Origin: Litoditis marina
Lineage: Eukaryota; Nematoda; Chromadorea; Rhabditida; Rhabditidae
Assembly: GCA_964036275.1 (NCBI GenBank)
Contig: OZ038437.1
Span: forward strand, 12,952,638 to 13,016,637
Direction: 5' to 3'
DNA: 64,000 bases
Numbering within the stretch: position 1 is the first letter of the stretch; each line of letters begins with the position of its first letter. Position numbers and translations under genes: made by a program. Under the pieces are notes generated by a model. It saw nothing but the letters and a program-made list of their open reading frames with translations, had not been told where the DNA came from and made no database searches. This document shows positions 33,404 to 45,232 of the stretch, in pieces.

Positions 33404-34274
33404 CTATTTGTTCTGTGACGCGCTGTGCATAATTTTGTAGTTTGTCTGATGAAGAGCCTCGAAATATCGTTTGATCTTTGCCGCCGAGATCTGTTTCGGC
33501 TGAGAAATACACTGCACGAAGAGAGGAAGCGAGATGAGGGAGCAGTCACTGCTGACACCCTGGTTGTGGCTGAAACATTGGGGTGAGGAAGAAATAATAA
33601 ATCTAGGCAAACTCATTAGCAAAACTCGAAACAGCTTGGGTTGTTGTTGCTCTAGTCGAGTGCGATTGGGAACTCTTTCAACTTAAAACTTTATCGGAAG
33701 TTCAACATAGAGACAAATTATTTTGCTGTATTTCTGGAAACAATGTTGTGAGGGTCGTTTTTCACAAAAGTAACCAGAAACGTGCACTTTGCACATTTTT
33801 CATGAACTTTCAGTCTCTTTCAACTTAAAATGAACATACCCTCTGCTATATTTCCTTAGGCAATGCCACAAATATCCATTTGCGATGGTTTTCTCACTTC
33901 TCACGTACTCTCATCATTTTTAACGTGTTTCATAAAATTTTGGTCTCCTTCAACCCCGAAGGCACACACTTTCTGCTGCGTTTCCCGACATTGAACGAGA
34001 GTTTTAGTTTGAGAAAATCCCCAAACGCCCAAACCTTCCGCTGTACTACCTTAGTATGACAGAAGTATCCATTGACGATGGATTTTTCACAAGTTTGAAC
34101 AATTTCTGATCAAAAACGTTTCACGTGTTTTGCGAAACGTTAAGTTTTATCCCTCGTTTGGTCCTATTTCCCTAGATGTACAAACCTTTTGCTGTGCTCC
34201 CTTAGGCGATGCCAGAAATATCCTTCGGCAGTGGTGACGGAACACAGAAGTAGCAGGACAAGCGTCGTGTTCAT
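33404..34274 (-). CDS. Small secreted protein, two exons
   Basis: Exons 34186-34274 and 33404-33569 (minus strand) join in phase and give 84 residues. The N-terminus MNTTLVLLLLCSVTTAEG is a clear signal peptide. The mature part has two cysteines (DCSLISL, FVQCISQ) and a basic, helical-looking C-terminal half (AAKIKRYFEALHQTNYKIMH). A TATA-like ATATAAAC lies about 55 bp upstream of the ATG on the minus strand. The end of exon 1 with its donor region has two or three diverged copies within the intron. The family is not recognised; a short secreted peptide or an undescribed nematode-specific protein is possible. Confidence 0.65.
33720..34190 (-). repeat. Diverged copies of the exon 1 end within the secreted-protein intron
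   Basis: The minus-strand motif GGATATTTCTGGCAT, followed by a CTAAGG-like stretch and an AAGGTTTG-type donor, recurs near 34040-34075 and 33845-33880, with a weaker trace near 33735. Spacings are about 150-190 bp. Confidence 0.6.
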
Positions 34275-34867
34275 TTTGACTCGGAAATGTGTTCAATGAA
34301 CGTTTGATTTTATCCGCTCCGGACGTGTTTATATAGGTTTGCCCAGCTTAGGAAGATCCTTGTAAGTCCGTATTATTTAGCTCCTCCTCTCTCACTCCTC
34401 TTGATTAGGTTGAGAATGTCAGACGTGTGTTGATCGTTTTGGCACGGACTGGAGTCTTAAAAGATAAAGTTTGACCTTAACGGTTAAGTACACGTTTTTG
34501 CACGATTAGATGAATGTTTTGCGTGGTTAATTCTATGTTTTGCTCGAACGTGGAGATTTAGTGGGGTCAGGCTTTCGATCGGCCTGAAAAGTTTAGTACA
34601 ATTTTTTTTTCAAGTTTCGCGCGATTAGGTACATAGTCTGCGTGGTTAGAATGGTTGTTTCTAACTTTGCACGATGCGGATTTCTGTGTTGTTGATTAAC
34701 CTTAACGGTTTATTAGTACCGACTTTTGCACATTTTTTACACTACCAAATCATTTACGAATTTAGTATAGGTTTGCAGGAACGCATATTGTTAGCAGATT
34801 CTGATTTACGGTTACGTGCAAACATTTTCACGAATAGGTTCAGATATGGATTCATTCATTTTCGATT

Positions 34868-34988
34868 CAAAGAGGACGATTATGCGGATCAATCCCAACG
34901 CTTCAGTCCTTTAAACTGCAATACATTTTAAAATTGCAGTTTGAAGGACCGATGTGTCGGGATTGGTTCACATAATCGTCCTACTTTA
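34868..34988. mobile_element. Foldback MITE, family A, copy 5
   Basis: AAAGAGGACGATTATGCGG start and ATAATCGTCCTACTTTAA end with pairing inner arms. Confidence 0.8.
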
Positions 34989-35110
34989 ACACGACTAACC
35001 ACATTGTTAGAGCTATATGTTTGTGCGTGGTTGAGTCAAGTCTTCACACGAAGTGTGAATTCTAACGGAGAAGTCTGGGTTCCTGCTCGGTCTATACTGT
35101 CACGCTTCCC

Positions 35111-35312
35111 ATATCGTCGTCGCCCACGGAAAGGCGAGAGAGTACTGTATATCTCACTTTCGCTGTGTACGCACACATGTCTTCGATTCCACAACAAGCC
35201 CGTTACGTACTCTAATAGCGCAGTGGTTAGCGGGCGTCTACGAATCTTCTGCTCGCAGGTTCGATTTCGGCGAGAGACATAAGTTCAGAAAAATTTGGCA
35301 CCCACTATACCA
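35111..35312 (+). mobile_element. tRNA-derived SINE, copy 8
   Basis: CGTCGTCGCCCACGGAAAGG, A box (AATAGCGCAGTGGTTAGC), B box (GGTTCGATTTC) and GGCACCCACTATACC end. Confidence 0.9.
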
Positions 35313-36828
35313 GTGTTTGCAAGGTTTGGCGCGGTTAAAGGGACCGTACCTCTATAGTATGCAATGTAGGTCATTTTTGAAAAATGAAAAAAGTCATTTA
35401 ATATGTTTTTCGGTGAAAGTTCGTACGTTACGTACAGAGACCTCATAAAACCACATTACTATGGAGCAAAACAGAAGCCAACAGGATTTGGGTTACTGTA
35501 ATGCAGCAATCCTTAATATATCACTGTTTTGTAGTTTTCATGATATCTACAAATCTTTCTCCACAGATTTCATATTGGCAATTTTAGCCATGTTTTGAAT
35601 ATGGTTTTGTAATTTCATGGACATTTTGAAAATTTTGTACGTAGGTGAACTCAGCGGTGTATGTACGTGCGCGTGGTCGCGCCACATTTTTGAGAACACG
35701 GAGCAAGACAGGAAGTTGACACCTATATGAATGATTTTGGTTTTCTAATGTTGAAAATATCGACTAATCAGCTCAGACCTCCAAATTAAAAAGGAACGGT
35801 CCCTTTAAACTAAATTCAAGTTTCGGTGGTATGCTCATGGTACCTCTTTGTCGTGTTTGGACCAACTCAGCATCTTAACGAGGTTCTTGCCGAGCAATAC
35901 GGATTAGAGGAAGTTTTTCACGGTTTAGTGAGGTGTTTTGCAGGGTTACGTCAAGTTTTTGCGTGGTGAAATAAAGTTTTCTGCACGATTACATACGTAA
36001 GTCGAAGGAGTTAGTCTGGAAATTACACTTTTTGCTAAGTTCGCTCGAGTTTAGTTAGGGTTGAGAGTTTTTGCACGTCTGCAAGAGTTGATGCGATTTT
36101 AGCAAGTATTTGTAAAAGAAACAACTTTGCGCTCTAGCGTCAGTCTGATTACTATTGAACATGAGAAAACATAGATGGTTTGCACAGGCAAACTCTTTAT
36201 TTTTCATTCATAAGTGCTGGACTGCATTTGAACTATTCGTTTTAAATGTTTCCGGTACCATCAACAAAGTTTGGTCAAGATAAACAGATAACAGTTCTAA
36301 AACATTGTGACAAAATCCTTTCTCTGAGATTTCACGTTTCTTTCCAAATCAGTTTATTGAGTATTTTCATATGGCTGTCTGTACGCGAACAAGTGAAGCA
36401 AGTATACATTAAAACAACCTTATTTTTCCATAAGTAACAATCTATCTTTTTTCGAAAAATTCAATACTTGCCAGTAGCTCGAAAACCAGCGACCAAAAAG
36501 CTAATCGTAGTGTTTTCTCTAACGTAATAACGAAATTGGCGGATTGGGGCTCACGGCTTAGAGGAGCTGAAACGAAAATTTCCAAGGAATGCAATTTCGG
36601 ATGGATGTATTTCATCGGAAACGTAAAATTTCCAGAAAGTTTAAAACTTTTAAAACCAGTTAAATGGTGGAAATGAGCCTGCAATGAAATTCGAAAACTA
36701 TATAACTAGTTTCAAATAGTTAATATTATTTTTGGTTGATGTAATCACATGCTGTAATGAGTGAACTACCAATCAGAACTTTTTATTGGAAAACGTAAAA
36801 ATGTTCAAAAAAACAGTCAACAAATTTC

Positions 36829-36873
36829 GTTGGCACGCTGCCAAGATCTCCGTGGGAATGACGAATACTATAC
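36829..36873. mobile_element. Family C end fragment
   Basis: TTGGCACGCTGCCAAGATCT followed by CGTGGGAATGACGAATACTA matches one end of the family C foldback. A complete-looking copy is at 37291-37479. Confidence 0.5.
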
Positions 36874-36960
36874 CAGGTTTACGAGCTTCTTTTACTCTGT
36901 CATATAGGCTAATCAACCAACACGAGGTGAACCAACTACAAACTATTCATATAGTTCTCG

Positions 36961-37121
36961 CCTCAGACAATTCCCAGCCAATTGGCCAGCCACTTTTTTA
37001 TTGGCTGAGCGAGAGAGTGTGCAGGTCAGAGAGACCCAGATGTCTGCGGCCTCATTGACCTGCATGCTCTCTCGCTTTTGTAGCTGGTCAATCGAAGAGA
37101 ATTGGCGCCAATCGTTCTGAG
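36961..37121 (-). mobile_element. MITE, family B, copy 4
   Basis: Runs from CTCAGACAATTCCCAGCC to GCGCCAATCGTTCTGAG. It meets copy 5 head to head in an 18-bp perfect palindrome (37113-37130). Confidence 0.8.
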
Positions 37122-37292
37122 CTCAGAACGATTAGCGCCAATTTTCTGCAATTGGCCAGCTACAAAAACGAGAGAGCATGCCGGTCAATGACGCGCAGAC
37201 ATGCTAAGACAGTCTGCGTCTCTCTGACCTGCACACTCTCTCGTTCAGCCAATAAAAAAAGTGGCTGGCCAATTGGCTGGGAATTGTCTGAG
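37122..37292 (+). mobile_element. MITE, family B, copy 5
   Basis: Inverse of copy 4: CTCAGAACGATTAGCGCC to GGGAATTGTCTGAG, with an internal GAGAGAGCATGC hairpin. Confidence 0.8.
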
Positions 37293-37479
37293 GACATTCC
37301 AACTGATACTTTGGCAGCGTGCCAATGGAATTTTGAAAGGATAAATCCAATAGGAAACACAGGCTTTACTATAAGGTGTTTTGTAATCACATGCTTGAAA
37401 AACGTCCACACGCTGTAAAATCGTAACACCTTTGTTGGCACACTGCCAAGGCCTGTGTGGTAATGACGAATACTATACC
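37291..37479. mobile_element. Foldback element, family C, copy 2
   Basis: Inverted ends near TTTGGCAGCGTGCCAATG and TTGGCACACTGCCAAGG; the outer end reads AATGACGAATACTATACC. Confidence 0.6.
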
Positions 37480-37680
37480 ATGTTCACGTCTTATCAACCA
37501 AAACTAGATGAACCAACTACAAACTAGTCATACCCCCACGCAAACCCCTGTCCGGACCCGATAGTGCACTAAAATACCCCGTAATCATCATAGTATTGAC
37601 ATTTGTAACACTTCCGCGTTGTATGTGATTTTCTTCCCACAAAGTTTTCGGCACCGTGTCAATACTACTAGGGATGTCGC

Positions 37681-37856
37681 TCAGAACGATTAGAGCCAAT
37701 GTTCTGCAACTGGCCAGCTACAAAAACGAGAGAGCATTCAGGTCAATGACGCGTAGACAGGCTAAGAAACTCTGCCCATCTCTAGGAGCTGCACACTTTC
37801 TCGTTGAGGCCGCTACAAAAGTAACCGGCAAATTGACTGGAAATTGTCTGAAATCG
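37681..37856. mobile_element. MITE, family B, copy 6
   Basis: CTCAGAACGATTAGAGCC start, GGAAATTGTCTGA end, with the GAGAGAGCATTCAGG arm. Confidence 0.7.
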
Positions 37857-37927
37857 ACTCAATGAAAAGCATACGTTTCCTGAACAGTGTTCTTGCTAGT
37901 ATTCAGTAAAAGCAGTAGCAATTTTCT

Positions 37928-38116
37928 GCAAATTTATGAGTTTCTGTCCCTTGCCGGAATCGAACTTGCGCGCAAAAGATTTGTAGCTAAGCCCTAACCA
38001 CGGCGCCACGAGAGCAGCACGTAACCGACCAGCTTTGGAATCGAGAAAACGTGTCCGTACACAGCGAGAAGGGAGATATACAGTACCCTCCCGCCTTTTT
38101 GTTGGCGACGACTATA
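37928..38116 (-). mobile_element. tRNA-derived SINE, copy 9
   Basis: Lacks a few terminal bases but keeps the inverted B box (GGAATCGAACT) and the GTTGGCGACGACTATA end. Confidence 0.8.
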
Positions 38117-38838
38117 GTCTTTTCCATTGCCACCAAGTCTCGTACACTATGACCACGACACTTGCAGCAGGAAAACTAATACAATGTACCCAAACGTCTG
38201 AGTCAGTTTGTAATCTCACATTTCGCATATTTGATGCAACTACAATCTGATAATACTTTTATCCGCTTTCAAAACTGTTACAGGGAACAGATTAGGCGGA
38301 AATTGGAGAGTGGCTCAAGAGTAGATTCATAATCCATGCTGAAGTTGGCAAGACTCAAGCTCAAGCGACATATAGACTATTTCATTTCTACTGCGACTTC
38401 TACAGTAAAAATATTAAACTTCCAGGTTTGGTCTGGGGTAGACGCCGAACGTATGTTCATAAAGTGGAAAAAAAGTTCCTAGTTTCGGTTTCGTTGGTTC
38501 CGAGGTCCAAAATTCCGAGTTCCAAGTTGCTATTGTGTTCGAAATTAACAACCCTTGAAGGAAATATTATTTTTCAATTTGAATATTTTCAAATGTTCAG
38601 TTGAACTCAGTTGAAAAATCAACTAAGCTTTTTCTGTTTGAAAAATATTTGATTCTAAATGATGTTTGACAAAGAGAGCTCATCCTTCAGCCGCTACATG
38701 TACTAGGTGTCACCCTAGCCTAAACACGCTCCGACGGGACATGTTGTACTGTTCTGCTGTGTTTGTAGTTTGATGCCACAGTGTGCCGATTCTGATTCTA
38801 ATTCTCTGCTGTGTGCACAGATCACACTACACTCAGCT

Positions 38839-39029
38839 TATAGTGGGTGCCAAATTTATACATTTCTGTCAGAAATCGAACCTGCGAGCAAAATATTCGT
38901 AGACGCCCGCTAACCACTGCGCCATTAGAGTACGTAACGGGCATGTTGTGGAATAGAAAACAAGTGTGCTTACACAGCGGAAAGTGAGATACACAGTACC
39001 CTCCCGCCTTTCCGTTGGCGACGACTATA
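38839..39029 (-). mobile_element. tRNA-derived SINE, copy 10
   Basis: TATAGTGGGTGCCAAATTTA ... CGTTGGCGACGACTATA; a small deletion removes part of the sequence near the B box. Confidence 0.85.
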
Positions 39030-39891
39030 GATCACAGCCTATAGACGTTACGTAGCGCCTTGTCTGTGCAAGTTTCGTCGGAATTCATTAATCCATCGCA
39101 AAACCGATTCAAAGCAGCCTTTGTAGTCTCACTTTTAATCGGAGTTTTCGAGTCATCAACAGTTTAGTCATGCCTGCTGGTCTGGCTAGAACCTCAGCAA
39201 AACGTGGTCATTCCGCCTACTACCGGAGGGACTGAATAGTTTTCATAGTTTGATCACGATTAAACTCTTAGTTCAGAAGTTCAAACTACAGACACAGCGA
39301 AATCAGACGACATACAGTGTGAACACTCTATAGTCAATTTCGTTCCTATTGAACTTCGTACAGTATGATTACAAAGCTGTCAGTCTGTTGCATTTAGGTT
39401 AGGTGAAGTTAGCCACATTCGCACTCAAGTCGCACCCCTAAAACAGAAAGTGCTCAAATGTATTCGACGTAGTGTAAGTTTGTATTAGAACAAAATTGGA
39501 AGGTTCGGGTGTGTGTATAAACTTCGCGCTACAATGTTTACTTTTTGCTGAAAGCTTGGGACAGCCCAAAGCTTGGAATACACGGTGTATGTTACTCGAA
39601 CCAGCCGTGTTTGTAGTTTAATCTCTTTTTTCAAGCGAAACACGTGAATGAAGGATTATATTGTTAACAAACTTCAACGAAAATTCGGTGACTTCTGATA
39701 ACTAGCATTCGCATGACTATAAGTGAGACTACAACTGAGCCAGATTTCGAATCGGTTTTCAGATGGACTATGAAAATGCTACAAAACTTGCATCACGGCA
39801 GTTGGTTGTGATTTGGTTTGGGTACCAAATTTGCCTCTTGCGATGGAAAATATTTAGTTTGAAGGACCTTTCCCTTCCGAATGACGAGATT

Positions 39892-40012
39892 ATACTCAAA
39901 GTCACGTGAAACATGTTCAACACAGTAGAACTCAGGCACGTGCAATGAGAAAGGGCAGGATTCCTCATTAGAATGCTAACATTACGTAACTATTCAATTT
40001 ACTTCTAGTGTA
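39892..40012. mobile_element. Palindromic MITE, family D, copy 5
   Basis: AAAGTCACGTGAAACATGTT start and CAATTTACTTCTAGTG end; somewhat shortened at the left end. Confidence 0.8.
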
Positions 40013-40063
40013 TGTTTGTTCCATTTTCATGTGTGTACAATTTTCCACAAGGAAAAGAGCGTA

Positions 40064-40853
40064 CTTTTTTCACGAACGCTTCAACATTTGACTGTACGAA
40101 TTGCGTATTTCCTAATGGCTACCGTAACCTCGCTCTGCCAAAATACAGTTGGGAGGGGTGTGTTGTATAGTGCTATTTCAGCCGACCAGATTGTGAAACC
40201 ACATCCAACATCTATTTCGAGCTCGAAATAAGTATTTAATACTACTGTTTCACAAACGCTTCAACATTCGACTGTACGAATTGCGTATTTTCTAATGGCT
40301 ACCGTAACCCCGCTCTGCCAAAATACAGTTGGGAGAGGTGTGTTGTATAGTGCTATTTCAGCCGACCAGATTGTGAAACCACATCCAACATCTATTTCGA
40401 GCTCGAAATAAGTATTTAATACTACTGTTTCACAAACGATTCAACATTTGACTGTACGAATTGCGTATTTCCTAATGGCTACCGTAACCTCGCTCTGCCA
40501 AAGTACAGTTGGGAGAGGTGTGTTGTATAGTGCTATTTCAGCCGACCAGATTGTGAAACCACATCCAACATCTATTTCGAGCTCGAAATAAGTATTTAAT
40601 ACTACTGTTTCACAAACGCTTCAACATTCGACAGTACGAATTGCGTATTTCCTAATGGCTACCGTAACCTCGCTCTGCCAAAGTACAGTTGGGAGAGGTG
40701 TATTGTATAGTGTTATTTCAGCCGACCAGATTGTGAAACCACATCCAACATCTATTTCGAGCTCGAAATAAGTATTTAATACTACTGTTTCACAAACGCT
40801 TCAACATTCGACTGTACGAATTGCGTATTTCCTAATCGCTTTCGTATTCCTAC
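40064..40853 (+). repeat. 180-bp tandem array
   Basis: About 4.4 units of 180 bp with only a few differences between units; each starts near CACAAACGCTTCAACATT and contains TTCGAGCTCGAA. Diverged older units continue at 41690-41910 and 42190-42490. Confidence 0.95.
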
Positions 40854-42560
40854 TCATCTGTCAGTAAGTAGCTGATCTTCCGATTTCGTAGGCAGCTACA
40901 GTAACCCGATCCTTTAATTTGACTTAAAGCTAGGTGTTGTGGCACAAATTGTTTACGTCGTACGGGGTATGCTCAAAATAGCCTATAGAAGTGCAAAAAT
41001 GATTTCAAAACTTTCTATCACATGCGACTACACAATGGGAAACTAAAAAATCAAAATAAATCTGGATGTAAATGAACCAAGTCAAATTGCGTCACAGTGA
41101 AAATGTTCATGCCCCATCGCAATTTGCGGAGAATGTATTTTAAACTCGGACCACAAGAAGCACAATTTCGCGCTCATCTTGAAGTTGAAGGTTCGTTTAG
41201 TTTCTTACTAAAACATAGAACCAAACACAAATAAAAAACCTGAAACGTTTCACGAATTTGTGTGTGGTCCTTGCGCAAAGGCAATCTTCTCTGGCCCGCT
41301 AGCAATCCCTCAACAAACTCACGAGATACCTCATGAGCAAGATCTCACAAACATCTCATGAAATTCCATTGATTGCTATACAACAATATAAGAAGTTCAC
41401 GAGTAGCTCATGAGATGCTTATAAGATTCTCATGAGAAACTCATATCAATTCATCAATCGCTCAATCCTTTGAACCCATTACTTTTTCAGGAAAATTGCG
41501 AATACATCACGTCAGAGTTCTGGTCGTTGCTTCACCGATTGTGAAATACTCTACGATGTACCTTTTCTGAAAACAGGTCTGAAAGTGGTCCTCTGCGAAC
41601 TATAGTCCATACTCCAATTGTCCTGGTCAGGAAATTACATTCAAAGTATATTTCGAGCTGAAACTAAGTCTCTAAAACTACGATTTTGCAAGCGCTCTGA
41701 TGAATTCTATTTTCTATGATATTTCTTAATCCTTACCGTATCGAAGTGAAAAGGGATTGGTGTATGATTTAGTGGTATTTCATCGAACCAAATTGTGAAA
41801 TCGCTCCCAATGTCTATGTTGAGAGCCTAAATAAGTCTCTAGAACTACGGTTTCGCAAACACTTCAATATATTACTGTACGAATTTCTCCTTTTCTAACT
41901 TATACCTCATCTCCGCTCTACCAAAGTACACTTGGGAGCATATAGGGAGTTGAAAATTTGAGATAAACAATCGAACAAACTAAAAACACATCGAGATGGG
42001 ATACGTACATCACGTCCATACATCGTATAGACGTGCTCGGGAAGAGCGACTCGCATACTGTGAGCCAATCACACAGTCATGTGAAACATGTTAAACACAG
42101 CACAACTCAGAAACGTGCAATGACAAAGTGCACGGATGCCTCATTCGAATGCTAACTTCACGTGACTATTCGGTTGGTTTCTAGTATAGGCGGTGTTTCA
42201 CCAAACAAGATTGAGAAATCGCCCTCAATCTCTATTTTCAGCTCAAAGTAAGTGTCTAGAACTACAATTTCGCAAGCTCTTCATTATTTGACTGTACGAA
42301 CTACGTGTTTCCTAATCGCTACCGTATCCCTGATCGGTGATCTACCGAAGTAAACTTGGGAGTGGTGTGTGATATATGTGGTACTACACCAAACAAAAAT
42401 TGTGAAATCGCTTCCGAACTCTAATTTCAGCTCAGAATCTCAAATACTGAATTAATTGTACGAATTACGTCTTCTCTGATCGCTACAGTGTCCTCGCTTA
42501 TCTTGCAGTAAGTAGCTGAACTGCCGATTGCGTAGGCAACTACAGTAACCCGATCCTTTA
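40854..42560. repeat. Decayed extension of the 180-bp array and related dispersed element (family K)
   Basis: 40840-40925 and 42440-42560 share CTACAGTAACCCGATCCTTT and a CGTAGGCA motif, and the same block is found inverted at 62178-62300. A CTCATGAG foldback lies at 41325-41455 and a family D MITE at 42055-42188. No gene seen. Confidence 0.6.
42055..42188. mobile_element. Palindromic MITE, family D, copy 6
   Basis: ACTGTGAGCCAATCACACAG start and GGTTTCTAGTATA end; inserted within the decayed array. Confidence 0.85.
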
Positions 42561-42787
42561 ATTTTACTGAGAGCTAAGTGGAGTGACACCAATTGTTTAC
42601 GTGACTGAGCACAGTACAGTTGGTAGGGAAATCATAATACCCACGCAGCATCACACAGCAGGAAGTGAAAGATACCGTAACGACCTAGTGTAATCCGAAG
42701 CTCCAATTATTATTCGCCTTGAAGAGAGTGGTAGGTCAGAGAAGAGATGCATAATGTATTAGACTGACTAAGGCGTTATTGATCCCA

Positions 42788-42975
42788 TATAGTCATCGCC
42801 AACGGAAAACAGGAAGGGTACTGTATATCTCAATTTCCGCTGTGTGTTTCTCCGTTTCAAAGCACGATCGCCACTGGTTCTCGTAGCGCAGTGGTTGAAG
42901 CCTGGCTACGAATAATTTTCTCGCAGGTTCGATTCTGGCGAGAGACACAGATTTATGAATTTTGCACCTACTATA
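42788..42975 (+). mobile_element. tRNA-derived SINE, copy 11
   Basis: TATAGTCATCGCCAACGG start, A box (GTAGCGCAGTGGTTGAAG), B box (GGTTCGATTCT) and CACCTACTATA end. Confidence 0.9.
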
Positions 42976-43342
42976 TGCTATTTCGCCTGTGAAGCTGGCC
43001 GATCGCAGAGAATTTGCGTTAATGTTTCTGAGCATTCTAAGTGAGCTTTGACAGCGTGCAATTGAAATGTTCAGGGCATTTTTAACATTCAAAAATATTA
43101 GATAAATAGATGAACTTCTGTTGAAGATTTTTCACTCTTATCACGACGTAGATCGAAAAGTTCATGCAAATCCTATGTTTTTCGTGTGGAAAAAGTTACA
43201 CGTTTGGTCCTACCTTATGAGCCTCCTATAGTCTTGAATGGTTGGAGGCAACGTAGTGGCGTGACTCACTTGTTATTGTGAAGTTGCTCAGATTACTAGT
43301 AGAACTACAGGGAAGAAATGGCTAGTAGATCCGGTATAAGAT

Positions 43343-43538
43343 ATAGTAGGTGCCAAATTTGTACATTTTTGCCTCTCACCGGAATTGAACCTGCGAGCAA
43401 AAGATTCGTAGCCGCCCGTTAACCACTGCGCTATTGGAGTACGTAACGGCCACGTTTCGGAATAGAACAAATGTGTGCGTACACAGCGTAAAGTGAGATA
43501 TACAGTACCCTCCCGCCTTTCCGTTGGCGACGACTATA
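43343..43538 (-). mobile_element. tRNA-derived SINE, copy 12
   Basis: TATAGTAGGTGCCAAATTTG ... CCGTTGGCGACGACTATA; full length. Confidence 0.9.
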
Positions 43539-43679
43539 GATTAAAAACGACAAAATTTGATGAAGTGCAAAGGGCAAGGCGATCAAGTTAGTTTGCGCCC
43601 ACGTTTAAGATTACATGCAAAACATTTCAACGTAGCTTGGAAATGTTGGAGAAATAGATTGAAAAAGTCTAGGGGTTTT

Positions 43680-43900
43680 CATTCCCACTGAGACTCGTTG
43701 GCATCCTGCCACTATTTTCTGATGACTATTTCTTGGAGCAAACATGGAATTTCCCGAAAGTTGTTTCATTTACGTGTTTGCTAACAAGGGTGAAAAGCTT
43801 CTGACAGAAGTTTACCAGTTCTCGAAAAACTCCAGCATTATGAAAAAACTAGCATGTAAGTGCATTGGCACGCTGCCAGCGGGATTGGTGGGAACAATAG
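43680..43900. mobile_element. Foldback element, family C, copy 3
   Basis: Inverted ends CATTCCCACTGAGACTCGTT and CATTGGCACGCTGCCAGC about 190 bp apart; the interior is diverged. Confidence 0.5.
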
Positions 43901-44216
43901 AGCATTTACAGAATAGGATTCACATTTGAACTATAAACGTTGAAAACCACGCAAAGTATCTAATTGACCAACACTTTCAAATGATTATATTTGATGAATA
44001 AAATTACACAAAATTTTTGAGTTCATGTTTTACTGAACACATTGATATAACTATAATATTCAGAACGTCCATATGACATACATATATTTTCTTAAAATCA
44101 ATAACATAAATATTTAAATTAATTTGTAGTGTTCTGCACTTCCTTGCCTCGTACTCTGTGAGTTTCATTGTTTCTAGAAAATATCTGAATCTTCACTTTT
44201 ATTTGTTGCATACTGT

Positions 44217-44338
44217 CAAAAAAAGACTATTATGTGAACCAATGTCGTGTCAAAGGTCCTTTGAACTGCAATTGAAAAATGTATTGCAGTTTAAAGGACT
44301 GTATCGTTGCGATTAGACCATATAATCGTCCATCTTCA
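44217..44338. mobile_element. Foldback MITE, family A, copy 6
   Basis: Diverged ends (AAAAGACTATTATGTGAACC and ATAATCGTCCATCTTC), with the central arms conserved. Confidence 0.75.
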
Positions 44339-44780
44339 AATAGTTGTTATTGAAAGACACAGCAATGATTGATTATGTTTCATTTCTGTAACTTTTTACA
44401 CAAACACCTTTCATTGCAGTTAATGTAACAAAACTCAAAACAGTCACTATGCTAAACAGATACAGCTAACCGTATTCAAAAAGTATCCGGGGCAAAATAA
44501 ACAAAATTGTCGAGTATATGAACTACTTTACCAAAAGTGATAAAATTAACTCGATTATTAAACGAATTACACGTATAGATGAATAGTAGAAGGCAATATA
44601 TGACCGTACAAATATCACTTGATTAAGAGAACTAATACTTATTATGACAATCACTAGTAAACATGAACTACGCGGCTATTACGAGATCAAACAACAAACA
44701 CAACAGAACTGAACCACATCAACTACACTCAGAAAATTTCTATTCGAAAATATTGATTGAATATCAGTCGATAGTGATAT

Positions 44781-45201
44781 TTAATCAATAACAATGACGT
44801 CATCATCAGAAATCTCCTGCCGCCTGGAAGGTCCGGGTTCCGTTGAGCGGAGTCTTTTTGTTCCGTGGGTGTTCTGAAAGAAAATCGATACGTTGTCTAC
44901 AAATCTTAAGTATAAAAGCAGTTTGTATGTATTTTATGTGGTATAAGAGAAAGAGGGTACAACGTCAGGTAGAGACAGCTAGAGAGAGAGAGAAATAAAA
45001 GAGGAAGGAATACAGGGGAGACAGAGAGAGGGGAAGAGAGATAGAGGAAAGAGAAAGAAAAAGAAAAGGAGTGGTGAATAGAGAGGAAGAGATTGTTTTT
45101 CAAACCTTTTTGGTTTTTGGTCAAACCTTTCAAACCTTTTCACGTCATTAAAACTGACTGAAAGTGATCATACTGGGAAAAAGATAGTGAGAGGAACGGA
45201 A

Positions 45202-45232
<31 letters not shown>

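Larger units (their letters stand above)
34340..39880. other. Intergenic stretch, no gene seen
   Basis: Repeat-rich: a family A MITE (34868), SINEs (35111, 37928, 38839), family B and C elements (36829-37856) and low-complexity sequence. Open frames such as 36442-36684 (-) are not supported by splice sites or recognised domains. Confidence 0.5.
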
